In this document: one piece after another, positions 23,902 through 33,657 of the stretch
Numbering within the stretch: the stretch's first letter is position 1
Layout of the letters: each line of letters starts with the position of its first letter
NCBI RefSeq assembly: GCF_013205025.1
Contig: NZ_JABMLE010000001.1
Location: 434,001 to 498,000, forward strand
Length of the DNA: 64,000 nt
Reading direction: 5' to 3'
Source of the DNA: Rathayibacter sp. VKM Ac-2857
GTDB lineage: Bacteria > Actinomycetota > Actinomycetes > Actinomycetales > Microbacteriaceae
The notes under the pieces: generated by a model
What the model was told of the DNA's origin: nothing
Database searches by the model: none
Seen by the model: only the letters and a program-made list of their open reading frames with translations
Made by a program: the position numbers and the translations under genes

Positions 23902-26802
23902 TCAGCCTCGCGGCTTCTCCTTCATCTCGATCGTCTCGATCTCGTCGCCGATCTGGATGTCGTTGTACTTGCCGAGACCGATACCGGCCTCGTAGTCCGT
24001 ACGGACCTCCGTGACGTCGTCCTTGAAGCGACGCAGCGACTCGATGGCGAGGTTGTCGCCGACGACGACGCCGTCGCGGATGACGCGCGCCTTCGAGTTG
24101 CGGGTGATCGTGCCGGAGCGGACGATGACACCCGCGATGTTGCCGACCTTCGAGGAGCGGAACACCTCGCGGATCTCGGCGATACCGGACTGGACCTCCT
24201 CGTACTCGGGCTTGAGCATGCCCGTGAGCGAGTTCTCGACCTCTTCGATCGCGTTGTAGATGACCGAGTAGAAGCGGATGTCCACTCCCTCTCGAGCAGC
24301 GCGCTCTCGGGCCTTCGGGTCGGGGCGGACGTTGAAGCCCACGATGATCGCGTTGTCGATCGTCGCGAGGTTGACGTCCGACTCCGTGATCGCACCGACA
24401 CCGCGGTGGATGATGCGCAGCTGCACCGAGTCGTCGACCTCGATCTTGACGAGCGACTCCTCCAGCGCCTCGACGGCACCGGACACGTCGCCCTTGATGA
24501 TGAGGTTGAGCGACTCGACCTTGCCCTCCTCGAGAGCACGGGTGAAGTCCTCGAGCGAGATGCGCTTGCGGGCCTTGGCCAGCAGGGCGTTGCGCTGAGC
24601 GGCTTCGCGCTTCTCGGCGATCTGGCGGGCGGTGCGGTCCTCCTCGGTGACGAGGAAGGTGTCGCCGGCGCGGGGCACGGACGACAGTCCCTGCACCTGC
24701 ACCGGTCGCGACGGCACGGCCTCGAGCACGGCGACGCCGTTCTCGTCGGCCATCGCACGGACGCGGCCGTAGGCCGTTCCCGCGACGATCGCATCGCCGA
24801 CGCGCAGCGTTCCCGATTGGATGAGGACCGTCGCGACGGCACCGCGTCCCTTGTCGAGCTTGGCCTCGATCGCGACTCCGCGGGCCTCCTTGTCGGGGTT
24901 GGCGCGCAGGTCGAGACCGGCGTCCGCGGTGAGCAGCACGGCGTCCAGGAGGTCCTGGATGCCGGTGTTCGCGCGGGCCGACACGTCGACGAACATGACG
25001 TCTCCGCCGTACTCCTCGGCGACCAGACCGAACTCGGTCAGCTGCTGACGCACCTTGGCCGGGTTGGCGTCGGGCTTGTCCACCTTGTTGACCGCGACCA
25101 CGATCGGCACGTTGGCCGCCTGGGCGTGGTTCAGCGCCTCGATGGTCTGCGGCATGATGCCGTCGTCCGCCGCGACCACGAGGATCGCGATGTCCGTGAC
25201 CTGGGCACCGCGGGCTCGCATGGCGGTGAACGCCTCGTGACCCGGGGTGTCGATGAAGGTGATCGGGCGCTCGATGCCCTCGTGCTCCGCGACGACCTGG
25301 TACGCACCGATGTGCTGCGTGATGCCGCCCGCCTCGCCGGCGACGACGTTGGCGTTGCGGATCGCGTCGAGCAGGCGCGTCTTTCCGTGGTCGACGTGAC
25401 CCATGACGGTGACGACGGGGGGACGGATCTGGAGGTCCTCGTCCGTCTCGTCCTCGAGCTCCTGCTCGAGGTCGAGGCCGAAGCCCTCGAGGAGCTCCTT
25501 GTCCTCGTCCTCGGGCGAGACGACCTGGATCTTGAAGCCGAGCTCACCGCCGAGCACCTCGAAGGTGGCCTCGTCGAGCGACTCGGTCGCCGTCGCCATC
25601 TCGCCGAGGGCGAAGAGGACGGTGACCAGGTTGCCGGGGGGCACAGGCACGCCGGTCATGGCCTCGATCTTGTCGGCGAAGTCCGAGATCGACGCGCCGC
25701 GGCGCAGACGGATGACCGTCTTGCCGTCGCCGCGGGGGACGCTGACGCCGCCGAGCGACGGGGCCTCCCTGAGCTCGAACTCCTGACGCTTCGTGCGCTT
25801 CGACTTGCGGGCCTTGCTCTTGCCGCCACCGCGACCGAAGGCACCAGCGGTGCCACCACCGGGGCCGCGACCGCGACCGCCGCCGCCACCGGGACGAGGG
25901 GCGAAGCCGCCACCCGCTCCGGGGGCGCCGCCGGGGCGCTGGAAGCCGCCGCCGGCCGGACGGCCGGGGCCGCCGGGACGACCGGCTCCGCCACCGGGAC
26001 CGCCGGGACGCTGGCCGAAGCCGGCGGGGCGCTGGCCCATGCCGGGACCGCCGGGTCGGGGCGCACCGGGGCGAGGAGCCGCGGGACGGGGGATGTTGCT
26101 GGGCGTCGGGCGCGAGCCCATGCCCTGCGAGCTGGCGAACGGGTTGTTGCCCGGACGCGGGGGCGTCGCGGGACGCTGGCCCATGCCCTGGTTGCTCGCG
26201 AAGGGGTTGTTGCCCGGACGCGGTGCGCCACCGGGACGGCTGGAGCCGCCGGGAGCGGAGCTGCCGCCGGACTTCGGCGGGGCCGCCGCCGGGGCCGGAC
26301 GCGGGGTCGCCGGCTTCGGTCCGCCGGGGGTGGCGGGCGAGGCGGCGGGGGTCGCTGCAGCGGGCTTCTCGGCCGCGGGCGCCGGAGCGGCGGCCTCGGT
26401 CGGAGCCGGAGCGGCGGGGGCGTTCGCAGCGGCCTGGGCGCGAGCCGCGGCCGCGGCCTCCTGGGCGGCCTGGGCGGCAGCCTGGCGCTCGGCGACCGAC
26501 ATCGGCGGAGCCGGCGCCGGAGCGGGCGGCTTGGCCGGGCCGGGCATCGGCGCGGAGGGGCGTGCGCCCGAGGGGCGGGGAGCCCCGGGACGGGCGGTGC
26601 CGGCGGCGGGCGCCGACGGGGTCGTGGAGGCACCCGTGCTCGCGCTGCCCTGGAGGGCCTGGCGGAGCTTGCGGGCGACGGGGGGTTCGATGCTGGACGA
26701 CGGTCCCTTGACGAACTCGCCCAGTTCTTTCAACTTCGCAAGTGCGACCTTGCTGTCGACGCCGAGTTCGGCGGCGATCTCGTGCACGCGTGGTTTAGCC
26801 AC
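23902..26802 (-). CDS. infB: Translation initiation factor IF-2
   Basis: A 966-residue GTPase that brings fMet-tRNA to the 30S subunit. The first 45 residues form the IF2 N-terminal fold ([20 protein letters not shown]). Residues of about 45-350 are a Pro/Ala/Gly-rich linker that repeats [12 protein letters not shown] twice and has RPGGPG runs. A basic stretch ([14 protein letters not shown]) follows. The G domain starts with GHVDHGKT near residue 466 and includes DTPGHEAF and NKVDKPD, followed by IF2 domains II-IV. The GTG start has AGGAGAGAA upstream. It is the third gene after nusA and ylxR. Confidence 0.96.
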   Translation of the reverse strand: MAKPRVHEIAAELGVDSKVALAKLKELGEFVKGPSSSIEPPVARKLRQALQGSASTGASTTPSAPAAGTARPGAPRPSGARPSAPMPGPAKPPAPAPAPPMSVAERQAAAQAAQEAAAAARAQAAANAPAAPAPTEAAAPAPAAEKPAAATPAASPATPGGPKPATPRPAPAAAPPKSGGSSAPGGSSRPGGAPRPGNNPFASNQGMGQRPATPPRPGNNPFASSQGMGSRPTPSNIPRPAAPRPGAPRPGGPGMGQRPAGFGQRPGGPGGGAGRPGGPGRPAGGGFQRPGGAPGAGGGFAPRPGGGGGRGRGPGGGTAGAFGRGGGKSKARKSKRTKRQEFELREAPSLGGVSVPRGDGKTVIRLRRGASISDFADKIEAMTGVPVPPGNLVTVLFALGEMATATESLDEATFEVLGGELGFKIQVVSPEDEDKELLEGFGLDLEQELEDETDEDLQIRPPVVTVMGHVDHGKTRLLDAIRNANVVAGEAGGITQHIGAYQVVAEHEGIERPITFIDTPGHEAFTAMRARGAQVTDIAILVVAADDGIMPQTIEALNHAQAANVPIVVAVNKVDKPDANPAKVRQQLTEFGLVAEEYGGDVMFVDVSARANTGIQDLLDAVLLTADAGLDLRANPDKEARGVAIEAKLDKGRGAVATVLIQSGTLRVGDAIVAGTAYGRVRAMADENGVAVLEAVPSRPVQVQGLSSVPRAGDTFLVTEEDRTARQIAEKREAAQRNALLAKARKRISLEDFTRALEEGKVESLNLIIKGDVSGAVEALEESLVKIEVDDSVQLRIIHRGVGAITESDVNLATIDNAIIVGFNVRPDPKARERAAREGVDIRFYSVIYNAIEEVENSLTGMLKPEYEEVQSGIAEIREVFRSSKVGNIAGVIVRSGTITRNSKARVIRDGVVVGDNLAIESLRRFKDDVTEVRTDYEAGIGLGKYNDIQIGDEIETIEMKEKPRG

Positions 26803-26895
26803 TTCTCTCCTGTCTCGGACCTGCGCCCAAGACGGGGCAGGCCATCACAAACGGACGGATCTCATTTCGAGCCGCTCATCAGTCGTTGCTCATGA

Positions 26896-27228
26896 TCAGT
26901 TCACGGGCCGTTCTGCCTGTTCTCTCTGCGGTGTGATCGTTCGCCTGGCCGGTTCCTCAGGGTGAGGAGCCGAGCCGGTCAGGTCACGGGTGACGTACTG
27001 CTCCACGGCGCTCGCGTCCACGCTCTCGCGCGTCCGGAACGCCCTGCTGAACGCGCGGCGCTTCACCGCGAGCTCGTAGCAGTCGTACGCGTCGTGCAGC
27101 CACGCTCCCCGCCCAGCACGGACACCCCGCGGATCTACCACGAGGACGTTCGAGGGGAGGACGAGCCTCAGAAGTGAGGCCCTTGGGGCGCGCAGACGGC
27201 AGCCGACGCACGTTCTGACGGGTTCCAC
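26896..27228 (-). CDS. ylxR: YlxR-family RNA-binding protein
   Basis: A 110-residue YlxR protein. The hallmark RTCVGCRLRAP (C7, C10) opens the chain, followed by LLRLVLPSN, DPRGVRAGRGAWLHDAYDCYELAVKRRAFSRAF across residues 37-69, and a disordered tail. YlxR proteins are small basic proteins linked to RNA binding, and in one species to RNase P; the role here is not known. The GTG is chosen because GGGAG lies 4 nt upstream and the motif begins at once; upstream codons look random. It lies between nusA (50 bp) and infB (93 bp). Confidence 0.88.
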   Translation of the reverse strand: MEPVRTCVGCRLRAPRASLLRLVLPSNVLVVDPRGVRAGRGAWLHDAYDCYELAVKRRAFSRAFRTRESVDASAVEQYVTRDLTGSAPHPEEPARRTITPQREQAERPVN

Positions 27229-27278
27229 TGTACTCCCTCGTTCCCGGGAGCGCCTCCCCGCACCGCCGACAGCGGGGA

Positions 27279-28280
27279 TCACTCCCCGTCCATCACCGAA
27301 TCGGGCTGGATGTCGATCTTGGCGCCGGTGAGCTTGGCGGCGAGCCGGGCGTTCTGGCCCTCCTTGCCGATCGCGAGCGAGAGCTGGTAGTCCGGCACGA
27401 GCGCGCGCACGGCCTTGAGGCTCTGGTCGATCACGAAGGCGCTGGTCACCTTGGCGGGCGAGAGCGCGCTGGCGACGAAGGTCGGCAGGTCGGAGGAGTA
27501 GTCGACGATGTCGATCTTCTCGTTGTTCAGCTCCGCGGTCACCGCGCGCACGCGCTGGCCGAGCTCGCCGATGCAGGCGCCCTTGGCGTTGACGCCCGGC
27601 TCGGTCGCCCGCACGGCGATCTTGGTGCGGTGGCCGGCCTCGCGGGCGAGCGAGACGATCTCGACGACGCCGGAGGCGATCTCCGGGACCTCGAGGGCGA
27701 AGAGCTTGCGGACCAGCGACGGGTGCGTCCGCGAGACCTGGACCGACGGGCCCTTCGTGCCGCGGCTGACGCTCGTGACGTAGACGCGGATGCGGCGGCC
27801 GTGGCTGTAGTCCTCGCCCGGCACCTGCTCCTCGGGCGAGAGGATCGCCTCGATGGAGCCGAGATCCACGTGGATCATCTTCGGGTTCGGGCCCTGCTGG
27901 ATGACGCCGGCGACGATGTCGCCCTCACGGCCCTTGAACTCGCCGAGGATCTTCTCGTCGCCGATGTCGCGCAGCCGCTGGTTGATGACCTGCTTGGCGG
28001 CGAAGGCCGCGATGCGGCCGAAGTCGCGCGGCGAGTCCTCGGACTCGCCGACGACGGCGCCCTCCTCGTCGATCTCGGGCACGAACACGCTGACGTGCCC
28101 GGTCTTGCGGTCGAGGTGCACGCGGGCGTCCACGGCGGTCGCCGCGTCGGCGTCGTCCGCCTGTCCGATGTGCTTGAGGTAGGCGGTGAGGATCGCCTGC
28201 TCGATGATCTGCACGAGTTCCTCGAAGGGGATCTCGCGCTCGCGCTCCAGCAGGCGCAGAACGCTCAGGTCGATGTCCAC
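27279..28280 (-). CDS. nusA: Transcription termination/antitermination factor NusA
   Basis: A 333-residue RNA-polymerase-binding protein. The N-terminal domain starts DIDLSVLRLLERER. An S1 domain follows with GEFKGREGDIVAGVIQQG. Two KH domains follow with GVNAKGACIGELGQRVRAV and LSLAIGKEGQNARLAAKLTG. No C-terminal acidic repeats, as usual in actinobacteria. The GTG at 28280 has GAAAGG 8 nt upstream. No rimP gene stands upstream: only 165 bp separate the start from the proS stop. Confidence 0.95.
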   Translation of the reverse strand: MDIDLSVLRLLEREREIPFEELVQIIEQAILTAYLKHIGQADDADAATAVDARVHLDRKTGHVSVFVPEIDEEGAVVGESEDSPRDFGRIAAFAAKQVINQRLRDIGDEKILGEFKGREGDIVAGVIQQGPNPKMIHVDLGSIEAILSPEEQVPGEDYSHGRRIRVYVTSVSRGTKGPSVQVSRTHPSLVRKLFALEVPEIASGVVEIVSLAREAGHRTKIAVRATEPGVNAKGACIGELGQRVRAVTAELNNEKIDIVDYSSDLPTFVASALSPAKVTSAFVIDQSLKAVRALVPDYQLSLAIGKEGQNARLAAKLTGAKIDIQPDSVMDGE

Positions 28281-28400
28281 GGGCGGGCCTTTCTCTCTAT
28301 TCACTTGGGTGGCGTGGCGGCGCAGCGCGACCACGTCGAAGTCCGGCCCGACGCCGGCGGCACCACGGCACGGAGCCGGGCCCGCGCGTCGGGACCATTG

Positions 28401-28406
28401 AGCATA
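28401..28406 (-). promoter_or_regulatory. Putative -10 box of nusA-ylxR-infB
   Basis: TATGCT on the minus strand in the proS-nusA gap, giving a leader of about 110 nt. It fits the place where rimP would normally be. Confidence 0.4.
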
Positions 28407-28445
28407 GCCGACCGCGCCGGACGCGGACGGAGAGGACGGCGCCGG

Positions 28446-30212
28446 TCAGGCGCCGAGTCGGGCCAGCGCCTCGGCGGCGGCCAGCTGCTCGCGCTCGCCG
28501 GTGCGGCGGTCCCACAGCTCGACGATGCCGTCGGCGGCGCTGCGGCCCGCGATGACGATCACCGGCACGCCGATCAGCTCGGCGTCGCCGAACTTCACGC
28601 CGGGAGAGACCTTCGGCCGGTCGTCGATCAGCACGTCGCGGCCCGCGGCCTCGAGCGAGGCGCCGACGGACTCCGCGAGCGCGAGCGCCGCCGGGTCCTT
28701 GCCGGTCGCGATCACGTGCACGTCGAACGGCGCGACGTTCTCGGGCCAGATCAGGCCGCGGTCGTCGTGGTTGCTCTCCGCGATGATCGCGAGGATCCGG
28801 GTGACGCCGATGCCGTAGGAGCCCATGGTGACGGTGACGAGCTTGCCGTTCTCGTCGAGGACCTTGAGACCGAGCACGTCCGCGTACTTGCGGCCGAGCT
28901 GGAAGACGTGGCCGATCTCCATGCCGCGCGCGGTCTCGATCGGGCCGGAGCCGTCCGGAGCGGGGTCGCCCGAGCGGACGTCGGCCACCTCGACGACGCC
29001 GTCGCCGGAGAAGTCGCGACCGGCGACGAGGTCGAGCACGTGCTTCCCGGCGACGTTGGCGCCGGTGATCCAGGAGGTGCCCTGGACGACGCGGGGGTCG
29101 AGCAGGAAGCGGATCCCGCTGCCCGACTCCTCGCCCAGGACCGCGCCCTCGGCCGACCACGGGCCGATGTAGCCCTTGACCAGCGCGGGGTGCTTCGCGA
29201 AGTCCTCCTCGGTCGCGGCCTCGACCTCGGCGGGGGCGAAGGCCACCTCGGCGCGCTTGAGGTCGACGTCGCGGTCGCCGGGCAGGCCGACGACGACGAG
29301 CTCGCGGGTGCCGTCGAGCGCGGTGAGCGCGAGGACGACGTTCTTGAGCGTGTCGCCGGCGGTCCAGGCGCGGCCGTCGGCGCGCGGCTCCTGGGCGTTG
29401 GCGAGGTCGACGAGCGTCTGGATGGTCGGGGTGCCGGGCGAGTCGAAGACGCGCGCCGCGGAGAGCCCCTCGAGCGGGAGCGCCGCGGGGACGGGCGTGC
29501 GGTACGCCTCGACGTTGGCCGCGTAGCCGCCGGCCGAGCGCACGAAGGTGTCCTCGCCGACCGGGGTCGGGTGCAGGAACTCCTCGCTGCGCGAGCCGCC
29601 CATCGCGCCGGCGTCCGCCTGCACGATCACGTACTCGAGTCCGAAGCGCTGGAAGATCCGCTCGTAGGCGTCGCGCTGCAGCTGGTAGCTCGCGTCGAGA
29701 CCGGCGTCGGTGTAGTCGAAGGAGTAGGCGTCCTTCATCGTGAACTCGCGGCCGCGCAGGAGGCCGGCGCGGGGACGCGCCTCGTCGCGGTACTTGTCCT
29801 GGATCTGGTAGAGCGAGAGCGGCAGGTCCTTGTAGGACGAGTAGAGGTCCTTGACCAGGAGGGTGAAGAACTCCTCGTGGGTCGGCGCCAGCATGTAGTC
29901 CGCGTCCTTGCGGTCCTTCAGGCGGAAGACGCCGTCGCCGTACTCGGTCCAGCGGCCGGAGAGCTCGTAGGGCTCGCGGGGCAGCAGCCCGGGGAAGTGG
30001 ACCTCCTGCGCACCGGCGGCCGCCATCTCGGCGTGGATGATCGCCTCGATGCGGCGCTTCACCTTGAGCCCGAGCGGCAGCCAGGCGAAGACGCCGGGCG
30101 CCTGGCGCCGGATGTAGCCGGCCCGGACGAGGAGGCGGTGGCTCGCGACCTCGGCGTCGGCCGGATCCTCTCGGAGGGTGCGGACGAACAGGTGCGAGAG
30201 ACGGGTAACCAC
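28446..30212 (-). CDS. proS: Prolyl-tRNA synthetase, bacterial type
   Basis: A 588-residue class II synthetase charging tRNA-Pro. It shows [20 protein letters not shown] at the start, the catalytic PTHEEFF and [31 protein letters not shown], and an insertion domain (about residues 225-400) of the YbaK-like editing type. Motif 3 includes [10 protein letters not shown], followed by the anticodon-binding domain from about residue 490. The GTG has TAGGAT 8 nt upstream, so the leader is absent or a base or two long. An actinobacterium carrying the bacterial form with the editing domain is expected. Confidence 0.96.
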   Translation of the reverse strand: MVTRLSHLFVRTLREDPADAEVASHRLLVRAGYIRRQAPGVFAWLPLGLKVKRRIEAIIHAEMAAAGAQEVHFPGLLPREPYELSGRWTEYGDGVFRLKDRKDADYMLAPTHEEFFTLLVKDLYSSYKDLPLSLYQIQDKYRDEARPRAGLLRGREFTMKDAYSFDYTDAGLDASYQLQRDAYERIFQRFGLEYVIVQADAGAMGGSRSEEFLHPTPVGEDTFVRSAGGYAANVEAYRTPVPAALPLEGLSAARVFDSPGTPTIQTLVDLANAQEPRADGRAWTAGDTLKNVVLALTALDGTRELVVVGLPGDRDVDLKRAEVAFAPAEVEAATEEDFAKHPALVKGYIGPWSAEGAVLGEESGSGIRFLLDPRVVQGTSWITGANVAGKHVLDLVAGRDFSGDGVVEVADVRSGDPAPDGSGPIETARGMEIGHVFQLGRKYADVLGLKVLDENGKLVTVTMGSYGIGVTRILAIIAESNHDDRGLIWPENVAPFDVHVIATGKDPAALALAESVGASLEAAGRDVLIDDRPKVSPGVKFGDAELIGVPVIVIAGRSAADGIVELWDRRTGEREQLAAAEALARLGA

Positions 30213-30220
30213 GAGGGACG

Positions 30221-30226
30221 ATCCTA
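30221..30226 (-). promoter_or_regulatory. -10 box near the proS start
   Basis: TAGGAT on the minus strand, 8 nt before the GTG at 30212. Confidence 0.5.
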
Positions 30227-30305
30227 TCCGGAGTCCGCGGCGGGGTGTCCCGCGCGAGCCGGGGTGGCGGCGGACCGGTCGTGGGACCGACCCGCCGCCG
30301 CGGGA

Positions 30306-31463
30306 CTACTTCGCGACGACGACGACCGGGGAGCCGGTCGAGGTGTCGTCGGCCGGCATCTCGGCGGCGAGGCGGTTGGCCTCCTCGATCAGCGTCGCGA
30401 CGATCTCGGACTCGGGGACGGTCTTGATGACCTCACCCTTGACGAAGATCTGGCCCTTGCCGTTGCCGGAGGCGACGCCGAGGTCGGCCTCGCGGGCCTC
30501 GCCCGGTCCGTTGACGACGCAGCCCATGACGGCGACGCGCAGCGGCACGCTCATGCCCTCGAGGCCGGCGGTCACGTCGTTGGCGAGCGTGTAGACGTCG
30601 ACCTGCGCGCGGCCGCAGCTCGGGCAGGAGACGATCTCGAGCTTGCGCTCGCGGAGGTTCAGCGACTGCAGGATCTGCAGGCCGACCTTGACCTCCTGGG
30701 CGGGCGGAGCCGACAGCGAGACGCGGATGGTGTCGCCGATGCCCTCGCCGAGGAGGATGCCGAACGCGGTCGCCGACTTGATCGTGCCCTGGAACTCCGG
30801 GCCCGCCTCGGTGACGCCGAGGTGCAGCGGCCAGTCGCCGCGCTCGGCGAGCTGGCGGTAGGCCTGCACCATGATCACCGGGTCGTTGTGCTTGACCGAG
30901 ATCTTGAAGTCGTGGAAGTCGTGCTCCTCGAAGAGGCTCGCCTCCCAGACGGCGCTCTCGACGAGCGCCTCGGGGGTGGCCTTGCCGTACTTCTGCAGGA
31001 GGCTGGGCTCGAGCGAGCCCGCGTTGACGCCGATGCGGATCGAGACGCCCGCGGCCTTCGCGGCGGCGGCGATCTTGCCGACCTGGTCGTCGAACTTGCG
31101 GATGTTGCCCGGATTCACCCGGACGGCCGCGCAGCCGGCGTCGATCGCGGCGTAGACGTAGTTCGGCTGGAAGTGGATGTCCGCGATGACCGGGATCTGG
31201 CTCTTCTTCGCGATGATCGGCAGCGCCTCCGCGTCGTCGCGGCTCGGCACGGCCACGCGCACGATGTCGCAGCCGGAGGCGGTGAGCTCGGCGATCTGCT
31301 GGAGCGTCGCGTTGATGTTCGTGGTCGGCGTGGTGCACATCGACTGGACGCTGACCTGAGCGTCACCGCCGACGAGCACCTTCCCGACCTTGATCTGACG
31401 GGTCTTCCGGCGGGGGGCGAGGGTCACGGGGACCTTGGGCAAACCCAGATTCACAGCAGGCAC
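30306..31463 (-). CDS. ispG: 4-hydroxy-3-methylbut-2-enyl diphosphate synthase
   Basis: Penultimate enzyme of the MEP isoprenoid pathway, an iron-sulfur protein of 385 residues. It shows [51 protein letters not shown] and KISVKHNDP. The 4Fe-4S ligands are C280, C283 (CPSCGR) and C315 (GCVVNGPGE). An ATG at 31472 is possible, but TACGAT overlaps it and ends 7 nt before the GTG at 31463, matching the leaderless pattern of neighbours, so the GTG is preferred. dxr of the same pathway lies 4 kb upstream. Confidence 0.95.
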   Translation of the reverse strand: MPAVNLGLPKVPVTLAPRRKTRQIKVGKVLVGGDAQVSVQSMCTTPTTNINATLQQIAELTASGCDIVRVAVPSRDDAEALPIIAKKSQIPVIADIHFQPNYVYAAIDAGCAAVRVNPGNIRKFDDQVGKIAAAAKAAGVSIRIGVNAGSLEPSLLQKYGKATPEALVESAVWEASLFEEHDFHDFKISVKHNDPVIMVQAYRQLAERGDWPLHLGVTEAGPEFQGTIKSATAFGILLGEGIGDTIRVSLSAPPAQEVKVGLQILQSLNLRERKLEIVSCPSCGRAQVDVYTLANDVTAGLEGMSVPLRVAVMGCVVNGPGEAREADLGVASGNGKGQIFVKGEVIKTVPESEIVATLIEEANRLAAEMPADDTSTGSPVVVVAK

Positions 31464-31470
31464 GAGCCCC

Positions 31471-31476
31471 ATCGTA
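31471..31476 (-). promoter_or_regulatory. -10 box, leaderless start of ispG
   Basis: TACGAT on the minus strand, 7 nt before the GTG at 31463. It overlaps the alternative ATG. Confidence 0.45.
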
Positions 31477-31695
31477 CGCGCGCCGTCCGGCCGGACGCCG
31501 CCGCTCCCCCGGTTCCCAGGTCCCGCCGATCTCCACGGTCCGTGCCACGCCTTCCTCGACCGGATTCCGGAACCGCCGACGTCCGATCTGCAGGTGGTCT
31601 CCGGCAGATCGCGTTCACACCCCCGTCCCCGCGAGCAGCCTCCGGCACATCTCCTGCACATCGAACCGAGCTCAGCCGGCCGGACCGGAGTCGGC

Positions 31696-32103
31696 GCCAC
31701 CTCGAAGGCGAAAGCGCGAATCGCGTGCCAGCGATTCGCGCGAGTCCGACCGCAACCCGCTCCTCTCCCACTCCACCCGTCGCGAAGCCGACCGCGCGAC
31801 GCCGGGCAGGGACCGGCCCCACCTGGAAGGCGAACGCGCGAATCGCGTGCCAGCGATTCGCGCCAGCCGACCGCAACACGCTCCTCTCCCACTCCACCCG
31901 TCGCGAAGCCGACCGCGCGACGCCGGGCAGGGACCGGCGTCGAACAAGCACAGCCCGACCGCGGCGAGCCGGGCAGGGACCGGCGCCCCCTCGAAGGCGA
32001 AAGCGCGAATCGCGTGCGAGCGATTCGCGCTAGCCGAACACGACACGCTCCTCCCAGCGCCACCCGTCGCAAAGCCGACCGCGGCGAGCCGGGCAGGGAC
32101 CGG
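31696..32103. repeat. Tandem array of hairpin-bearing 120-bp repeats
   Basis: Full units at 31696-31816, 31817-31937 and 31984-32103, with one truncated unit at 31938-31983; all end in GCCGGGCAGGGACCGG. Each full unit begins TCGAAGGCGAAAGCG or a close variant and has a perfect 11-bp hairpin, GCGCGAATCGC / GCGATTCGCGC, around a 6-nt loop, then CACCCGTCGC-AAGCCGACCGC. Units 1 and 2 are nearly identical; unit 4 has diverged. The array fills the gap between ispG and rseP; 31464-31695 before it shows no gene. Open frames across it follow the repeat only. Confidence 0.85.
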
Positions 32104-32116
32104 CTCGCAAGACAGC

Positions 32117-33499
32117 TCAGAACAGCGTGATCGGCTTCACGATGTCGGCGTAGATCAGCAGCGCGCTCATTCCGCCGAGGAGCAGCACGACCGCGTAGGT
32201 GAGCGGCAGCAGCTTGGCGATGTCGACCGGACCCGGGTCGCGGCGGCCGAAAAGCTTGGCGATGCGGCGGCGCAGGCCCTCCCAGAGGGCGCCGGCGATG
32301 TGGCCGCCGTCCATCGGGAGGAGGGGGACGAGGTTGAAGACGAAGAGGGCGACGTTGAGGGAGGCGAGGACGCCGACCATGGTCTGCACCTTGGAGACGA
32401 TGGGCAGCTGGTCGGAGGCGGCGATCTCGCCGGCGATGCGGCCGACGCCGACGACGCTGATCGGGCCGTTGGCGTCGCGCGCCTCGTTGCCGAAGGCGGC
32501 CTGCGCCACGTCGATCAGACGCTGCGGCAGGTTGAGGATGACGTGAGCGACGCTGGCGACGTTCTGCCCGACGGTCTCGGGGACGGCGGTGATCGGCTGC
32601 TGCACGAGCGCCTGCGTGGGCGAGATGCCGATGAAGCCGACCGTCTGCGTCTCGACCGCGCCGGAGGCATCGAGCACGGCGTTGCCGGCGGCGTCGGTGA
32701 CGGCCACCTCGTTCTCGGCCGGGGTGATCGTGAGGGTGAGGGGCTGGCCGTCGCGCTCGACGGCCACGCTGAGGGGCACTCCGGCGGAGGCCCGGATGAT
32801 CGGGGTGAGGTCGTTCCAGGAGGAGACGGGGGTGCCGTCGATCGCGGTGATCGTGTCGCCGGGCAGGATGCCCGCGGCGGCACCGGGTGCGAGCGGGTCG
32901 TCGGAGGCGCAGCTCTCGGCGGTCGTGTCGCTCGCCGGGACCACGCACTGCGAGACGCTGGAGATCGTCGAGGTGTTCTGGGCCACGCCGATGCCGCAGA
33001 GCAGCACCGTGAACAGGACGGTCGCGATCACGAGGTTCATGAACGGGCCGCCGAACATCACGATGACGCGCTTCCAGACCGCGAGCCGGTAAAAGGCGCG
33101 GTGGTCCTCACCCGCGCCGATCGTCTCGGCGCTGGCCGCTCGGGCCTCGTCGATCATCGTCGCGTAGCCGCCGCGGCGCGGCTCCGGCGTCGACTCGTTG
33201 CCGTTCAGCCCGTTGAAGAAGCCTGTGCTCGACTCGCCGACGCGGTCGCCCGGGTGCTTGGGCGGGTACATCCCGATCATCGCGATGTAGCCGCCGAGCG
33301 GCAGCGCCTTAACGCCGTACTCCGTCTCGCCACGGCGGACGGAGAAGATCGTCCGGCCGAACCCGATCATGTACTGCGTGACCTTGACCCCGAAGAGCTT
33401 CGCCGGCACGAGGTGACCCACCTCGTGCAGCGCGATCGACAGGGCGACGCCCACGGCGATGATGACGACGCCGAGGACGAAGAGCAGCACGGATTCCAC
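32117..33499 (-). CDS. rseP: Site-2 intramembrane metalloprotease (RseP/Rip1-like)
   Basis: A 460-residue membrane zinc protease that cuts anti-sigma factors and other single-pass substrates. HEVGH (H25, E26, H29) lies in the first membrane helix, and the third ligand is the aspartate of LLPMDGGH near residue 385. A PDZ domain (about residues 200-260: [20 protein letters not shown]) is followed by an inserted segment before the C-terminal helices. Actinobacterial members act in envelope-stress signalling. The GTG has TACAGT 6 nt upstream. It is usually next to dxr and ispG; here both junctions are interrupted. Confidence 0.94.
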   Translation of the reverse strand: MESVLLFVLGVVIIAVGVALSIALHEVGHLVPAKLFGVKVTQYMIGFGRTIFSVRRGETEYGVKALPLGGYIAMIGMYPPKHPGDRVGESSTGFFNGLNGNESTPEPRRGGYATMIDEARAASAETIGAGEDHRAFYRLAVWKRVIVMFGGPFMNLVIATVLFTVLLCGIGVAQNTSTISSVSQCVVPASDTTAESCASDDPLAPGAAAGILPGDTITAIDGTPVSSWNDLTPIIRASAGVPLSVAVERDGQPLTLTITPAENEVAVTDAAGNAVLDASGAVETQTVGFIGISPTQALVQQPITAVPETVGQNVASVAHVILNLPQRLIDVAQAAFGNEARDANGPISVVGVGRIAGEIAASDQLPIVSKVQTMVGVLASLNVALFVFNLVPLLPMDGGHIAGALWEGLRRRIAKLFGRRDPGPVDIAKLLPLTYAVVLLLGGMSALLIYADIVKPITLF

Positions 33500-33505
33500 T
33501 CGGTC

Positions 33506-33511
33506 ACTGTA
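33506..33511 (-). promoter_or_regulatory. -10 box, leaderless start of rseP
   Basis: TACAGT on the minus strand, 6 nt before the GTG at 33499. Confidence 0.55.
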
Positions 33512-33601
33512 GGCGCGACGCGACCGCGACCGCTGGGCGATACCTGGGGTCTTCCGATGAGCGGCGCGAATGGGGGTGGAGCGCCCGCCTCCGCCCGGTC
33601 G

Positions 33602-33607
33602 TACTGT
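33602..33607 (+). promoter_or_regulatory. -10 box of the cell-wall-binding repeat protein gene
   Basis: TACTGT, giving a leader of about 44 nt with GAGGAT 7 nt before the ATG at 33658. Confidence 0.45.
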
Positions 33608-33657
33608 GCAGAGGAGCGGCCGATCGGGCCCTCCGCACCCGCACCGAGGATCCGCCG

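Noticed and set aside
28446-30212. Transposase or phage genes to explain the repeats
   Set aside because: No integrase, transposase or recombinase motif was found in any real gene of the window; the repeats must be mobilised in trans if they move at all.
31696-32103. CRISPR array
   Set aside because: Units are 120 bp and adjacent without unique spacers, and no cas gene is in the window.
31435-32130. Open frames across the 120-bp array, with repeated peptide pieces
   Set aside because: They only follow the repeat unit, which is a multiple of three in length in part; there is no start signal, no domain and frames exist on both strands.
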